This document shows positions 15,001-28,665 of a stretch of DNA of 64,000 nucleotides, piece after piece (the stretch's first letter is position 1; the number at the start of each line of letters is the position of its first letter). The position numbers and the translations under genes are program-made. The stretch spans positions 2,883,041 to 2,947,040 of the forward strand of contig NC_019877.2 of assembly GCF_002234675.1 (NCBI RefSeq), read 5' to 3'. The stretch comes from Oryzias latipes. Its lineage: Eukaryota; Chordata; Actinopteri; Beloniformes; Adrianichthyidae. A model generated the notes under the pieces. The model worked only from the letters and a program-made list of their open reading frames with translations. It searched no databases and had not been told where the DNA came from.

Positions 15001-17155
15001 CAATACTTCAGCCAATCACAGCTCACTCAGATGCGACTGCCCAAACCCTCTCTGTGGTCAAACACTCATGCCACAGTCAGCGGGCTGGCCAGAGGGCAGC
15101 GTGTCAGAAGGGTGCACATTGACCAGAGTACGGAAAACGTGCCAGGGCAGCGCTGGAGTCGTGCCACTCGCTCGGCAGTTATGTTTGCACCAAAGACGGG
15201 AGCAGAAAACAAGTTTGGACCAAGCTTTTCAAGCTTTTCTGCTGCTTTGCCTCATTTTCAGCCAGAAAACGCCTGGCAAGATCACAGTCGAACTCTGGAT
15301 TTCAAAGTAGAAAAAAGGTTTTGTGTCATCTCTTCAAGGTGTCCAGAAATAATTTGTCACCACCTCATACACACCACATGTCCCACAATTCAAAGGGTCC
15401 ACTTGAAGTGCTTTAACATAAATAGAATGAGTGGATTCACTGAAAAGTCTTTTATTCCATCCACAGACGACCTGCATGCCAACAAACATTACGGGAAACA
15501 CTGGAGAGCAAAGAAACTCACATAAGTCAGAGAAAAGAAGACGCTAATTAGCTTTCTCCATTTATCTTTCTCCACCCATGCTTGTGAGGAGGTGTGCGTG
15601 CTCTTCCACCCCCATCCTGGATCTCTGGAAGGCACTCCACCGCCTCCACCAGCCTGTCCTCCAGACGCACACATGGATTTCTCCCATTCGTCATCCAGTG
15701 TCTGTGTGCTGCTGAGGGCTCTTATTTGATTAGCTGCGATTTGCTTTGTGAAGCAGCAGAGCGTTTGGCTCACTGGGGGGAGCTGTACACGCCACACACA
15801 CTTTGACGTGCACCTGCGTGGGTTTGGAGACAAAAACACACTCCAAGATCCATGCAGAAAGCATCAACGTAAGGCCTTTTGGAATTACCCCCAACCTTGT
15901 TTACAGAGCGCTAAAGTAGTCAATGGATTTTTCCAATAGAAATTGGCTCTATTTGAATATGAAGACAGATATCTCTAAACATGTCACGGCAAAAAAGCAA
16001 CTTTGGCATTTACCTCATTCTGGTCTTCTCAAGAACAACCCCTGATTGCAGAAGAATGACTTCAGAACGACACCCAATCCCCCTGCTCGTAAATTCACCG
16101 CTCATCAGCCCCCTCAATAATGGATGCGCGGTCAGTGATGATGAAGGTGCATGCCTTTGTGAGGCGTGTGAAAGAGATACAGCTAAGGCGGTCATTTGTG
16201 TCATGTTCCTTTGTGTTACGCAAGAAAAGAAGGACACGTGATTAAAAAGTACCGACAGAGCCGGCTTTGGTTCTAGAGGTGCAAAACAAGAAACAGTTAA
16301 GTAGGACGTGGCACGGTGCAAATTTAAACGCCACAAGGCGTTTTGCCCTTCAAGAAATGTCAAGTGGAGTTAGGGAGTTTCTGGTGGTGTAGAGACCAAC
16401 AGACCCGGTTTGTTTGTTGGTTAGTCACAACCTGAACGAAGGCATTCAGGTAGAAAGATGCTTGAGGTAATCAGGTTGTGAATGTGTCTTCTAGAAAGAA
16501 GAGACAGGAAAATGACTTGAACAACGAGTTGGGTTGCGTAAACTGACCAGTTGGGTCTGAATTTTCTGGAGGCTGAGTCACACAGCCACTATTTTCACAC
16601 GTATGCAATTCCGTTCTTAGATGATCCATGCGTGATACACATAATTCGTGTGTTTCTTGCGTTCGTCATTTGTCGATGTGCACAGATGACCGTCGAGGGT
16701 TTCGGCCGATGGGTTTTGGGGTGAATATAGCTTTGACCTGAAACTTTTGGTCGGTTGAGAATTACGCAATTTACACGTATTTTGGGTCGTTTATATGCAA
16801 TTATTACATCAATCTTATGCAATTGATTGATTGATTGATTTTTTTGCGAAATGCATACGCAAATTCCACGACCGTTCCATGCATGTACCATCGATACGTA
16901 TATGCAGTACTTTAATATCCCTTATACGACGCAAATATTACGTTAAATTATTTAACTGATGCAAGAATCGCTAATTGCATATAAACATCGCAATAATCAC
17001 GCATGGCTCATGTTCTACGTTGATTTACGTGTTATTGGCGTGGTTTTTTTGTACTTCTTCCATTGCTTTAACATGGTCCATCTGTGAAAACTTCAAGTAA
17101 AGACCACAACCTTTCTCACTTTATCCACATATAATCACGTAGGAGCATTTTTTAT
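12100..17155. other. Intergenic DNA, possible conserved regulatory stretches
   Basis: No convincing exon on either strand. The longest open frames (14,896-15,525 +, about 209 codons; 15,489-15,839 -, about 116 codons) have no recognisable domain and look like chance ORFs in more GC-rich DNA. The segment 12,360-13,130 is balanced in composition, free of recognisable repeats and dense in homeobox-like TAAT cores, so it may be a conserved non-coding element. That is inference only. Confidence 0.4.
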
Positions 17156-17161
17156 CTTTAT

Positions 17162-17379
17162 CCCTTGTGCTATCTTGTGGGGTCAAAATGACCCCACCCG
17201 TAACATTGACGTGTAATCCCTACCATGACAAAGGTGGATAAAGGTGAAGAGGATTTCATGTAATCTATGGACACCAGTGAAGATCACAAATCAATGATGG
17301 AAAAAAGGTTCAGAGCACTGTCTTGTGGGGTCTAGATGACCCAACTCTCAATGTTAAAGTGTCTTGGATAGCACAAGGG
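17162..17379. mobile_element. MITE with CCCTTGTGCTATC terminal inverted repeats (piggyBac-like), copy 1
   Basis: The element starts CCCTTGTGCTATC and ends GATAGCACAAGGG, a 13-bp perfect terminal inverted repeat. Subterminal blocks TGGGGTCAAAATGACCCC and TGGGGTCTAGATGACCC are also shared. The right flank is TTAA and the left is TTAT, as expected for a decayed TTAA target duplication. A second copy in the opposite orientation lies at 28,666-28,861. It is about 218 bp with no coding capacity. TTAA targets and CCC termini point to the piggyBac superfamily, by analogy only. Confidence 0.75.
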
Positions 17380-17747
17380 TTAAAAAGAGAGAAATAGAGG
17401 TTTAATTTCATGGTCTTGTCACAACTGCCCTTATGGTTGGAGACAGGCTGTCTGCAGGCGAAAAACAGAAAAGCTTGCATGGGGCATCGCTCTGTTAACA
17501 TTTAGAGCCAGAATATCAGTCTGCATATCAGGATCCATTGAAATTACATTAATCGCGTTGAAGAATTGAGGGAGTTGAAAGAAGGTAACAATAAAGAATG
17601 CAAAACATGCATTCTTGTTTTCTTAGTCAAGGTTTCAGGCTCTACTAAACACATGGCCATTGAACGCACGATAATGTGAGGTATTGAACTTCTTAGACTT
17701 ACGTTACTTGCATTACACGCCCGGTGTGTCAGTAGAACACGTTTTTA

Positions 17748-18688
17748 CCCCAACTCCTCATTTATGGACACAGGGACCCCCACCTCCGCGACACTTATTA
17801 ACGCCTTTGGGTGAGCCCAACTTATACTGGATGAATACTCGATTCTGATTGGCTGCTGGGTGTGCGTAAAAAATGATATACCACAGGATAACCGCACAGT
17901 GAAAAAAGAAGTTCCGGTCACATAGCTTAAATGTTCTGTATCACTGCCCCGGATTCTTTAAAACAAACTTTTGCTTCATCATTTGGACAAAAACAAGCGG
18001 CAAGAGGTGACCTTTCTCTCTGAACTGATGCTTTATTTAACCATCGGGACGATCAGCATATATGTGAGGGTTAATGCCCGACGAAGTATGCATTATCACT
18101 TTTTAACGCACGCCGTGGAGAGGACGGTTGCTTCCGCGAAGTGCGTTAAAAAGTGATAATGCATACTTCGAAGGCCATTAACCCGCTTACACCATGGTCA
18201 CTTACAAAATAACTAAATAGTCACCAGTTTTAAGTCCTTGATTCTTTTTTTTTCCAATTTGGATCGCTTTTCTCACAAAAAGCTGACTTTTTGTTACGTG
18301 GTGCTGCGCCAAAGGACTAAAAAACGGTTAATATTTGTTTCTTTTGTAAGTGATCATGGTATAAGAGGGTTCATGGCCTTCGAAGTGTGCATCATAACTT
18401 CGCGTCGGACGGTTCAGGCTTCCACGGTGTGCGTTAAAAAGTGATAATGCACACTTCGTCGCCCATTAACCCTTACTTGTTGTATTTTGACATGCTGAAA
18501 ATAAGAAATCCTGAAACGATGGGGATGGATTTATGTTTTCAACCATAGAGATGATTGTACTTTAATTTTTGTTTTATTTACGAACATTTGTTGGGAGCAG
18601 GCAGCAGCGCATCGATAAACGACGAGTTGGACTCACCCAAAGCGGAGGGGTTTCCCTGTCATGTGTCCATATATGACGAGTTGGGGAG
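17748..18688. mobile_element. Nested inverted-repeat (fold-back) element
   Basis: The outer arms are inverted copies: 17,753-17,830 (CCCCAACTCCTCATTTATGG ... TTTGGGTGAGCCCAACT) pairs with 18,613-18,688. Inside, 18,068-18,472 begins GGGTTAATGCCCGACGAAGT and ends with the inverted equivalent. That inner unit contains two separate hairpins (18,068-18,183 and 18,367-18,472), each built on the arm GAAGTATGCATTATCACTTT, and a further inverted pair around ACCATGGTCACTTACAAAA. No ORF is recognisable. It is probably a non-autonomous fold-back DNA transposon, or one MITE inserted inside another. Confidence 0.65.
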
Positions 18689-18689
18689 A

Positions 18690-21600
18690 GAATTTTATGA
18701 TCCGCAGCATGAAAATGATGACATGGCAGTTTAACTTAAAAACAGGGTCACCTGCTGTTTGTGAATTTTGCAAAAATTTTCAATAATCAGAGGAAAACAT
18801 AAATATTAAACTGCCATCATAAGTGATGAAAGGAAACATCTTTCTTTTGGAGGTTTTTTTTCCAGCCTCTATCCTCACTCTTGTGATGACAAGCATGTCT
18901 CCTCTCCTGTATTTTGTTCCCTCCACCACCGCTCTCTGTTCTCATCTCCCACGTCCCTCCCCCTCGCCTACCCTTAACCACAAGGGGTTAATTAAAACTG
19001 ATTGAGCCCCTTGAGACCACACCTGCCTCTGATAGGTAAGGTCTGAGGCTCGTGTTTTACCCTGAGTGTTTGTGCTGGTGTGTGACTCAGTGTGGATACG
19101 AGCTCAGCACATAACACGACTGGAACATCGTGTGCTCTCATCCCATTAGAGCTCCCACTGTTGTGTGTGCGTTCCACGCATGTCCAAGTCGGAGTGACCT
19201 TCACGACTTAACATTTGCATTTTTGCATTAATGCATTTCATTTGTATGTGCATGTCTTATCTTTTCCGAGCCACGAAAGGATCTTGACGGCTGATTGGTC
19301 TCTGTCAATATAATCACTGGTTGGTTCAATCTCGGTTGCAGAGACAGGAGACATCTCCATTTTTAACCTCATATCATCAGTGGATTCAAACCGAAACGTG
19401 TCATCAGTTCAAGCACCATAACAGTTCACATGACTGCTTGTTAACAGTCGACTGCGTGAATGAAACAGTGACGGATGCTGCCGTCCTGTGTGCCAGCATG
19501 CGTGCATTTGTGCGTATTTGCTGGCAAGCGAGGTGTTTGTGTGTACAGGTGAGAATTGGTGTTGTATAACACGAGCTGGCAAGGGAGAACTGCAACATCT
19601 ACTCACAAGGGGAACTTCCACTGCTAAGTTGGCAAGTAGAACAGTCAAATTAGCCTCCGGAGAAAGAAGAGCCAACCACGAAGTCTGCTGGGAGACGTGG
19701 AGGGACAAATGCTAGATGGTGGAAGAAGACAGGGAAAGGGATGAAGAGCTGATGAAATGTGGAGATGGAGCAGCAGGGACAGACAGGATGTTTGAGGTAA
19801 AGACAGGACTGGGAACTAAAAATGAGCCTGAGATTAGAGCTGGAAGCAGGAAACAGAAGAAACGCTATCAGACGGGAGGGGAAGTGCTGTTTGACAGGAC
19901 AGGCATGCTTGGCATTTGGTAAATTTACCTTGAGTAAACTTGATTTTGCATCTAACTCAACTCTTTAACACCGGAGCTTTAGGTGTTAAGGCAATTTCTC
20001 TGCTGAGGATTCTCAAGCGGAGAAAGGTGTTGACTAAAGATGGAGACAGTAGAGCAAAGGTATATGCCAGCAGCCAAAGGTGCAAAGGACCACAGGTAAT
20101 TGGTTTGTCATCTGGAGAACAGGAAGCATGGCCATATATAGCAAAACACAAAGACGTCTTGAGGATAAACTCTTGGATGAGAGATGAAACGTTTCAAAGA
20201 AGACTCTAAGATTTTAAAGACCAGATGCCATGACTCAACTACAAGAGAACACCACCAAATATGTTGAAGACTCTGATAATAACATCAATCAGCAGTTCAT
20301 TGTTTTCTCTACTCATGTTTTCACAATATGTCCTGCTGTGGAGGAACGTGTGGATGGAACCAGCATCACATGAAGCACAGGATAGATGGTCGAAATGATC
20401 AACATTCTTTTTAGCATTGTTGAGAACAATCCGTCATTGCCAATGCCATCTGGCATTCGTTGTGCAGGTTCACCTGAGATAATGGAGGCTGTAAAACGGC
20501 CTTTGGATCAACGTTTTTTAACCCTCATGGTTTAGTCAATAAGCATCGACTGAAGAAGTTCAGAGTTTGCAGTCTGTACAGAAACTCAATCCCTTCTGTG
20601 GTTTACAGCAGTTTCACCTGGAGGAAACAATTAGACGAACACTTCAGGTTCAGAAAATGTAAAAGTAAATGTTCTTAAAGGGCAATTTTAGTGTTAAAAT
20701 CCAGTATGAAAAACTGAACACAAAACCTAGAATGTTTTATCATTTGCTTGCATAAAATATGTATTTTATTATTCAGGTTACCAATTTAACCCTCCTCCCA
20801 AAAATCGTGACATCACTATATGGGAGAAGAAAACCTTTGCTGGAGCGGTCTATACAAGATTTCACACGCCACCAGCTTAGGTCTACAACCACAAATGAGG
20901 TTTCGTTGACCTTTGACCTCAAGAAGTGGCCGCCATCTTGAATTAAAAATAAATATGGCCTTCAGTATCAGCAACAAAACATAAACTTCTCCTAGGGATT
21001 TCGATCTATCGCCTAGTAAGTCTTCAAGCAACATTTGGTAGCTACTTGGGGGGAAAATGTTGGTTTTAAAGTTTGTAGATTTTGTACGATGAGTTAGCTA
21101 CAGTGGCATTCCCCTGTTGCTTGCACACTTTTTACCTGAATATTGTTTTAAAATTTATTACACGAATTGAGCAAAATATATAAAATACAAATGAACATCT
21201 TAGGAATTGGGGCGTGGTTAACAAAAAAACTTCTGTTGCCAAGGAAATGTAAAATTTTACTTTTGCTGATTCTTCTAAAAGTTACATAGACCTGTTCGTC
21301 ACCCCCAGGTAACCAAAAAATAAAATGGTTGCTATGGAGATAAAACACCAGAAAATGTGAAAACAGGGTTCTTTTTCAATTGGTCATTTTCAGCTCTGAC
21401 CCAGCGTCAGAGGAAGAGGGAGAGGGCGAGGGAGCTGAAGCAACCACTCAACCATTAAAGGCGTTAAAAAAAAGGAGAGCATCTTTTTATTATCTCCTCT
21501 TCCTGGCCTTCTTCATGTTTCTGCTTTATAATTTGTTTTTTAAATGTATTTTTCTGCTTAGCATTTTCTATAATGCCCCACAAGTTCTTGCATAAGAAGT

Positions 21601-22480
21601 CCTTCAACAACCAGAAAAAAGCTCTGCAACTGAGTCGATTCTTTTTGGAAGCGGCACATTTTTGAAGCAGTAGGTCCTCTTTGAAAAGCCCTCGTTTTAC
21701 TTTGGCGTTTTTGGCAAATGCGCCAGCTAACTGACCTTAGATGGGGCATTTATGGGTGCTTTTTGGGACACTTTGTTTTCGGTCATTTGAATCCAAATAC
21801 GAACCACATAAAGACGAAAGGAGCAAAAACTAAAAGCTTTTTACTGGACAGAGCTGGAACGGACTCTCAGCACCTTGATCCAGCTAATTATGCAGCTGCA
21901 GACAGCTCTGGCAGACGGAGGGCAGACGGCAAAAAGAGGAGAGGAGACCAAATGAAGAAAGACAAACAGGGGAAACAGAGTAAGGGAGAGTTTGATGAAA
22001 GCAGATGAAATGCAGGGAGGAGACGGAGACGGCAGCAGTGAAGAGGAGACAGCACAAAGAGAGGATGAGAGGGAGAGAGGGGGAGGAAAAAGGGGTGAGA
22101 TTTGTCCTTTGGCCGATGGTCAATTAGTGGTGGGGAGAGTAAAAGGCCACGGAGATGTGTGGAGATCTTGTTTACGCTCTGAAGGAGGCAGCTGGAGCGC
22201 CTCCAACGCCGATGCTGGAGAAAATGATTCAAAGAAAAATGAAAGAAAGAACGTTTTCCCTTCTTGATTCTTGGTAAAACAGCCGCAGAAGTCTGGTGTT
22301 TGAGCAGCTTCAAAAGATGTTTCTATATTTTTTAGGAGTGTATACTGTAGGTCTGGAGACATAAGCACAGCTTGTAACTTTTTGGGAAGCATCAATTGGT
22401 TTTAGTCAACTTTACTTTGAAATTGCTTGATAGTTTTAGTTACATGATTTAAAAAGTTAAGGAAAAATAGTTAACCTTGA
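18690..22480. other. Intergenic DNA, nothing recognised
   Basis: No exon with supportable homology. Purine-rich tracts (about 21,900-22,100) create long Glu/Arg/Lys-rich or Ser/Leu-rich chance ORFs on opposite strands. Confidence 0.45.
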
Positions 22481-22485
22481 GATCC

Positions 22486-22680
22486 CATCCATCCATCCAT
22501 CATCCATCCATCCATCCATCCATCCATCCATCCATCCATCCATCCATCCATCCATCCATCCATCTTCTTACCCTGTTTTATCCCTTTTGGGGTCACAGGG
22601 CTGCCAGAAGCTGACCTGGCCACTGTTGGGCGAAGGAGGGGCACGCCCTAGACAGGTCGCCCGCCTGCCGCAGGGCAACC
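22486..22680. repeat. (ATCC)n microsatellite attached to a retroelement-like tail
   Basis: About 19 near-perfect CATC/ATCC units occupy 22,486-22,563. They are followed by a GC-richer sequence (GGGGTCACAGGGCTGCC ... CTAGACAGGTCGCCCGCC) that resembles the common fish interspersed repeat whose end is a CATC repeat. It is a remnant without coding capacity. Confidence 0.65.
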
Positions 22681-22689
22681 TTAATATTT

Positions 22690-25600
22690 TTGAGAAAAGG
22701 AATTGACATGGGGGAGTCCTGCAAGGAACATTGCATCTATTTATTTATTTAACCATTTGATAAACGATGGGAGGATCGGCCTTTTGACGTGTCCCATCTT
22801 CGTACTTGAGGGGTTCCTCCTTTTTGGTTTGGAACAAAAGAAAAACCTGACAGAGTAAAATTTAAGTAACAAATAAACCAAGAAAAACAGACAAAAGAAA
22901 TAAATGATGATACACATAAAGTTTATTACCAACACAAAACCTACACATGCACACATGGCAGCTCTCAGTTGTTAACCCTTCATCCCAATGCAGCTTGACA
23001 AAGCAGATTCGATCAAAACACAGAACATAATTCATGTTTGAATATAATAAATGGAAAACAGGAAGACATTTTCAGATCATTTATGATAATGTAAACAAAA
23101 AAACAGGTAGGTAATAAATGTATTGAAAGAGCTCATGTTAGAGATGTGACTGGACGTGTAGAAGTAGGAAGATTGTTTCATTCTTTGGGAGCACGAACGC
23201 TAAAAGTGTTTTTTCTTCAGATTTTTTATCAAATCAATTTCAATGGGAAGCCGTAGCGACTTACAGCTGGGTATCCCTCCGCCAGTAGAGGGATCTACGT
23301 TGTTTTTGTGACGCAGCGGGGAAACGCATTTCTTCACTTGGATGTGCTCTAGCACTAAAGTTGACATTTAAATGCAAGAAATGACTTCATGTTTTTGTAC
23401 GAGTTTTTAAAGTTATGTATCCAGTGTTATGTATTTTCCGAGCGCTGGCAGCCATGCGCTTACGTTGATGACCGGCTGCTATTGATGATGTCATCGAGTG
23501 GTTCCGGATTTAGAAAACAGTATTTTAAATGGCACTAAATGTTATTTTAGGTGTCCCAAAATGAAATATTATAGTACATTATGGGCCATAAGATGCAAAT
23601 ACGTCTAATTATGATTAGGCACATTTATAAAGTCAAGAAGAAGATAGCATCATTTTCTATTCCATTTCTATAATAGTATTTTTATTGTATTTTTCTTTGT
23701 TTTTATTGCTTAAAATCAATCAATCAATAAGATGAAAAAATATTTTACAAACGGTATGTTTTGCTAAGGAGGTATTCATTTTTAATTGCTTAAGTTTTAT
23801 AACAAGTGACCCTAACTTGGTGATTCTTTTTAACAACAAATGACTAACATATTTAAGTTTAAATAGTTTTTAAATATTGATTATGCTATTTGTTGTACTG
23901 TTCTCCTATTTATGGAAGGTTGACCCTTTTAACTTATGTGCTTGTTTAGGTAAAAATATTACAATAATTTGCCCTTAGTTTGGTGTTTCTGTATTTTATT
24001 CAGCAATTTTAATTAAAAAAGTGAAAATTAACAAGGTGACTTGAATGATTAGATACAAAATGTTAAAACATGAAAGGAAATGTCATGGTTTTGACGTTTT
24101 TGCTATGATCTTTGAACATGCTAAATGCAAAATTAGCCAAAAAGTTGAAACAGCAAAAAACACACAAATGCAAACACATGATATTAAACACCAAAAGCTG
24201 CTACACCCCCAAAAAATTAACATATAATTAAGTTATGTTAAATTATATGAATGAAATTATGTTTATATGTCAAAATAAAAGCCATTAAAATAGACAAATA
24301 TGTAAAAGAAAGACTAAAAACAACAATAAAATGACCTTAACTAGTAAATGAATGCTAGAAATAAAAGTGAAACTTGATTTCCATTTTAAAAGTTATTTAA
24401 AAAGGACAAAATAAAAACTGGAAAGAGAAGAAAAAGGAAAAAAAGAACCCAATGTTGACCTTTTGTTTAAAGTTGTGATGACCTTTCCAGAAAAAAAGAA
24501 GGAAAAACCCAAAGTGTTTCTAAGGAATCTGGTTTAAATTTTAGAAGACAAGCACAGTAAAGTTCAAATCTTTATCCCCACCTGGTTTCACTGTAGCTTT
24601 CTTTGGAAATGCACATTTCGGAAAATTCCAACTGTTGTTTTCCCACTTGTGCAGGGGTCATGGGGGTCACGGAAACTTTTCGCGGTTATTGAGAGTGAAA
24701 GCAGGGAAGATCCCAGACAGACCATCAGTCCATGCTTTTTAGAAAAATGTCACCACAATTTTAAAAAGCTTTGAGTTTAAAATAACAAAAAATAAAAATT
24801 AATAAAAAAAAACAAAAACAAGGAGGAGGAGGAGTTGAGGAAAAAAGTTTTAAAGTAACTTTTGAGGCATAAAAAAGTTCATGGAGGGGCTTTCTCTTTG
24901 TGGGGCATCCAACTGCTCTCATTAGCAAAACAGTTTGTTTCATTTTCTGCATTTACAGTCAGCAAACAAAAGGCAAAGTGCTTTTGTCAAAGTCCCGGTT
25001 CTCGGTGACACCCCTTTTGTTCGTCTCTGTGATTAGGTTCAGAGCGCACGACGAGGGGGGCGAGGGGCGTGAAGCCATTTGCGGTTGTAATTATGGCCTC
25101 CCCTCTCCAGAGTAATCATGAGCTATTAAAAGGCACCTATGCACAGACAAACCCCCCCCCCAACAGTACCGGTTAACATCCTCGTTCCCCCGGGAGGCTG
25201 CAGGGAAGAGGTTAACTACATGCACACTGAAGCAGCCCAAGGCTTTCAGATGGAGGATTGCATGAAATAACTGAGAAACGGCACACTCCCAACACAGAAA
25301 GGACGTTTAAAAGTCAGGAAATTACATTTACATGTACCTATTTTCAAAAAAAATTCAACAAAAACTGTTTCTACTTTCCATTTTGCAGTTTTTATCCGAC
25401 AGTTTCTATGAGCTTTGACCCCTTTTAGCACCCTGAAAGAATGTCTACGATCCCATTATCAGTGACAGTCAATTACACATCGAAATGCCAAACTGTCAAC
25501 GCTTTAGCTCGTAAAACAGCGGCGACTGACATCCGTTGGTCAGAAATGTATTGATTTAAGTTTATGGAGGGGTGTGCAAAAATAGAAAGCAGGCAGACAA

Positions 25601-26630
25601 ACACGTGATCCCTTTCTTCTTACCCATTACGAAAACAAACTGTTTTGGCAAATATAAAGACCCACTTCAGTGAAAATGGGTTTTTTTAACATGTCCTTGT
25701 GGCATTTTTTGTGACAATGTACAGAAAATTAAGCTCAAAATTGTATCTCTGATAGAAAAGGATGGTATTTGTGACGTATGAAATACGCTGGGTGGGCCAC
25801 AAGTGAAGGTTGGGGTTCTCTGTCTTATCATTTAATGCAGTTTTTAGGACACAATCGGGTCTGTCTAGTACATTTGTCACCAACGATCTGTTTTCTGGTC
25901 ATCTGACCTACAAGCTTAAAGAGGGACTAGGAGACTTGGCGTGTGGTCAGACTGGAAAGGTCAGGTGGTCCGAATAGAGGTTGAAAAAATGGATTATTCT
26001 GTTTTCAAACTCAGATTGTAAACCAAACCACCTGACTAAAGATCTCTACATTCATTGGGCAGAAATTATGAGGGCGGGGGCAAAACCACGAGAAAAAGAA
26101 TAATGGAAGTCCTGCACTTTGCAATCCTCGTCAGGACAGCTCACTTTTTCAACTTTAGATTCCGCTGATGGATTTTGAACATCTGTGTCAGGGTCAGGTA
26201 CGACACATTTTACGTCGGTCCAGCTGAAGAGTGCTGAGAAGACAACGGCTAAGAAGATACGTTAATAAGTGAAAACCGTTGCGGCAAACGTGTTGCAATA
26301 TTGTGCTGTATAAAAAAAAAAGGGAATTGAATTGATAAGAGTTTATGACATATAGATTGTCAGGAAAACAGTGTGAGAAGCGATTTGTACCACGTTAAAA
26401 TTGGTTTGAGTGAGCCTGCGTTCATCCAACCAAATATCAGTGAGTTACTGTGTCTCATGGTTGCTCCGCTGCTGTGTTTATGTCCCTTAATGCCCAGCTA
26501 CAGTAAAACAGAGCTCAGTCTGATTGGAAACAAAACAAGTCCTCCTCAAAAGACGGGTTCGAAGCCGGTTCCTGGTTCCGGACCAGGGTCCGTTTGGGTG
26601 TATTCAGACTGATTATCAGGGGAAATGAAC
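22690..26630. other. AT-rich intergenic DNA, nothing recognised
   Basis: No exon or clear mobile element was recognised. The segment 25,650-26,270 has the look of a dispersed repeat, but no termini could be defined. Confidence 0.4.
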
Positions 26631-26638
26631 TCTGAAGC

Positions 26639-26802
26639 CAGGGGTCCCCAAATCCAGGCCTCGAGGGCCAGTGTCCTACATGTTTTTTACAACCATCCTG
26701 CCATTGAAGCTCCTTAGTGGCTAAACACACCTGATCCGGGTAATCAACAGAAAATAAGGCAGGATTTCTGGAAAACTAGAGGCCTGGATTAGGGCAACCG
26801 TG
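26639..26802. mobile_element. hAT-like MITE with degraded 8-bp target duplication
   Basis: The left end reads CAGGGGTCCCCAAATCCAGG. The reverse complement of the right end reads CACGGTTGCCCTAATCCAGG and continues CCTCTAG against CCTCGAG. Flanks are CTCTGAAGC on the left and CTCTAAGC on the right, a probable 8-bp target duplication with one indel. The CAGGGGTCCCCAA terminus and 8-bp duplication are typical of hAT non-autonomous elements. Confidence 0.7.
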
Positions 26803-26809
26803 CTCTAAG

Positions 26810-28660
26810 CGAACCAATTGTCTGAACACACCCTGAAGCTCAAAGCAAGAACCTCAAGGTCAGACCAACAGTTTTAGACCTCCGTTTGTCTGTTTTAGCT
26901 TTATTTCAAAGAGACTCTCGTGAAAATTTCGCTCACATTGTGGCGCCGCAGCGGGGAGGAGACGAAGAAGACAAGCTGAATGAAGCAGAAAGAAGAGGAG
27001 GGTTTATTTTCCCTTTCTTCCCTCCTCTGCTCAGCCTTTTCCCTCCTTTTGGAGGTGCATGTTCCTCCTCCTCCTCCGCCTTTCTGCCTGCATTTGTGCG
27101 AGCACTTGAATCTTTTACTGATTACCTCGCGCACACACCGTCTATCTGGAGGGCTTTTAACGGTGGAGGATTAACAGGCAGCTGAATGCTTTTTTTTAAC
27201 CCCTTTTCTGCCCTTCCTCCTCCAGCCAGGTGGTGAACAAATGACTCTATTAAATATCCATCTGGTAACTAAAACATGCAATTTTAGAGTCACAAATAGA
27301 TCCAAAGCTATTACATAACAGGCACAAATATTGATCTGTAGATGTGTGATGCCAGATGCAGTCAGGCAGAAATAAATAAACTAAAATAAACATTTGAAGT
27401 CCTTCTTACTGCCTGATATAAGAGGGGGGAAATCTTTTTTTAAAAACAGGTTATGCTGTTAAATGCAGATTTACTGTGCTCCCATGAACATTTGTGGTTT
27501 TGCTCCTCTACAGAAACTCAATCATGACTCTATCAACCACTCCTCATTTACCCACTTGTGCCTGAATTTCTTTTTACTCATTCTAGAGATTTTTCCAACA
27601 AATTTTCCTTTTGATTTTCCATGAGACTTTGTTAAATCTGAGGGTTACACTTGAAAATCACACCGAGTTGGACAAATTCTTTACACATGTGCTTCAGTCA
27701 GACTAAACAACCACAGTCGCAGCATCCTGATCACTGTAAAAGTACCACCCCATTCAAAGGGTGTGAAAAAGAGAAGGACAGGTGGAAACCAAGTGCAAGA
27801 AGTGAGTTTTGAGAACACAACATTAAAGTTTAAGTGACGCCAGAGAACGGCCTTAAAAAAAATGAAAACCCTGCAAACATTTTTGGAAACCTCTTCTTGA
27901 AAACCAAACACTTTGTGACCTCTGGTTGTGGTGAAACAGACAAACTATTTTTTAAGAATCATTTGGATTTGCCTTTATTCTTAAGAAAAAGAACTGTTAA
28001 TTAAAAAAATAAATAAATAAATGAGAATTATTTTTTTTAAAGGGAAAATATATTTTTTTACTTTTTTGTGGAAAAACAACATTTTTTTTTTTTACCTAAT
28101 GCAACATGCTTCCATTATTTCACACAAAATACCAAAAAAACATCTACTTGAAGGAGAACATTCCGGTCCGTTTGAAGGATTTTCTGTAAAGTCAGTCTCT
28201 AGTTAAAAAAAAACAACTAATTAAACATAATTTGTTAAAAAGCGTGTCTCATGCATCGCGCAGCTCAAAGCTCTTTACCATTCAAAACAAAAACAGACAC
28301 AGAAACAACACTAAAAAAAACAAACCCATCCCTTACCCTCCCCTCTGTCAACACATGCATCCCATGATATCCCCAAACCATGAACGTCTTAAAGAAAATG
28401 AAGGCTTGAAAGTTTTGAAAACAGTACAAATGGAAATCAATGCTGTTGGAGATTGAAGATGAAAAAGGGCCAAACAATCAAACCTGGCTTGCATACCCCC
28501 CCCCCCCCCCCCCCCCACCTTTGACCCAAAAAGACCTGGCTGCAAACATCAGCATCTAGAACCAGTGGGTCGACCAGATGTGGAAGTCCACCCATAATCG
28601 CTAAAAAACCTTTCTTTTAACTGGCGACTCTAATAGTTATGTTTTTTTTCTGGCTTTAAC
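26810..28660. other. Intergenic DNA with short simple repeats
   Basis: No coding signal. Purine- and pyrimidine-rich runs at 26,950-27,090 explain the opposite-strand ORFs there. A 21-nt poly-C tract lies at about 28,496-28,516. Confidence 0.45.
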
Positions 28661-28665
28661 CTTAA

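Noticed and set aside
14896-15525. 209-codon ORF, + strand
   Set aside because: No recognisable domain, no signal peptide, no family-like composition; overlapping frames in the same GC-richer stretch are equally open, as for chance ORFs.
22486-22563. Regular repeats resembling a CRISPR-like array
   Set aside because: A 4-bp microsatellite in a vertebrate genome, without spacers.
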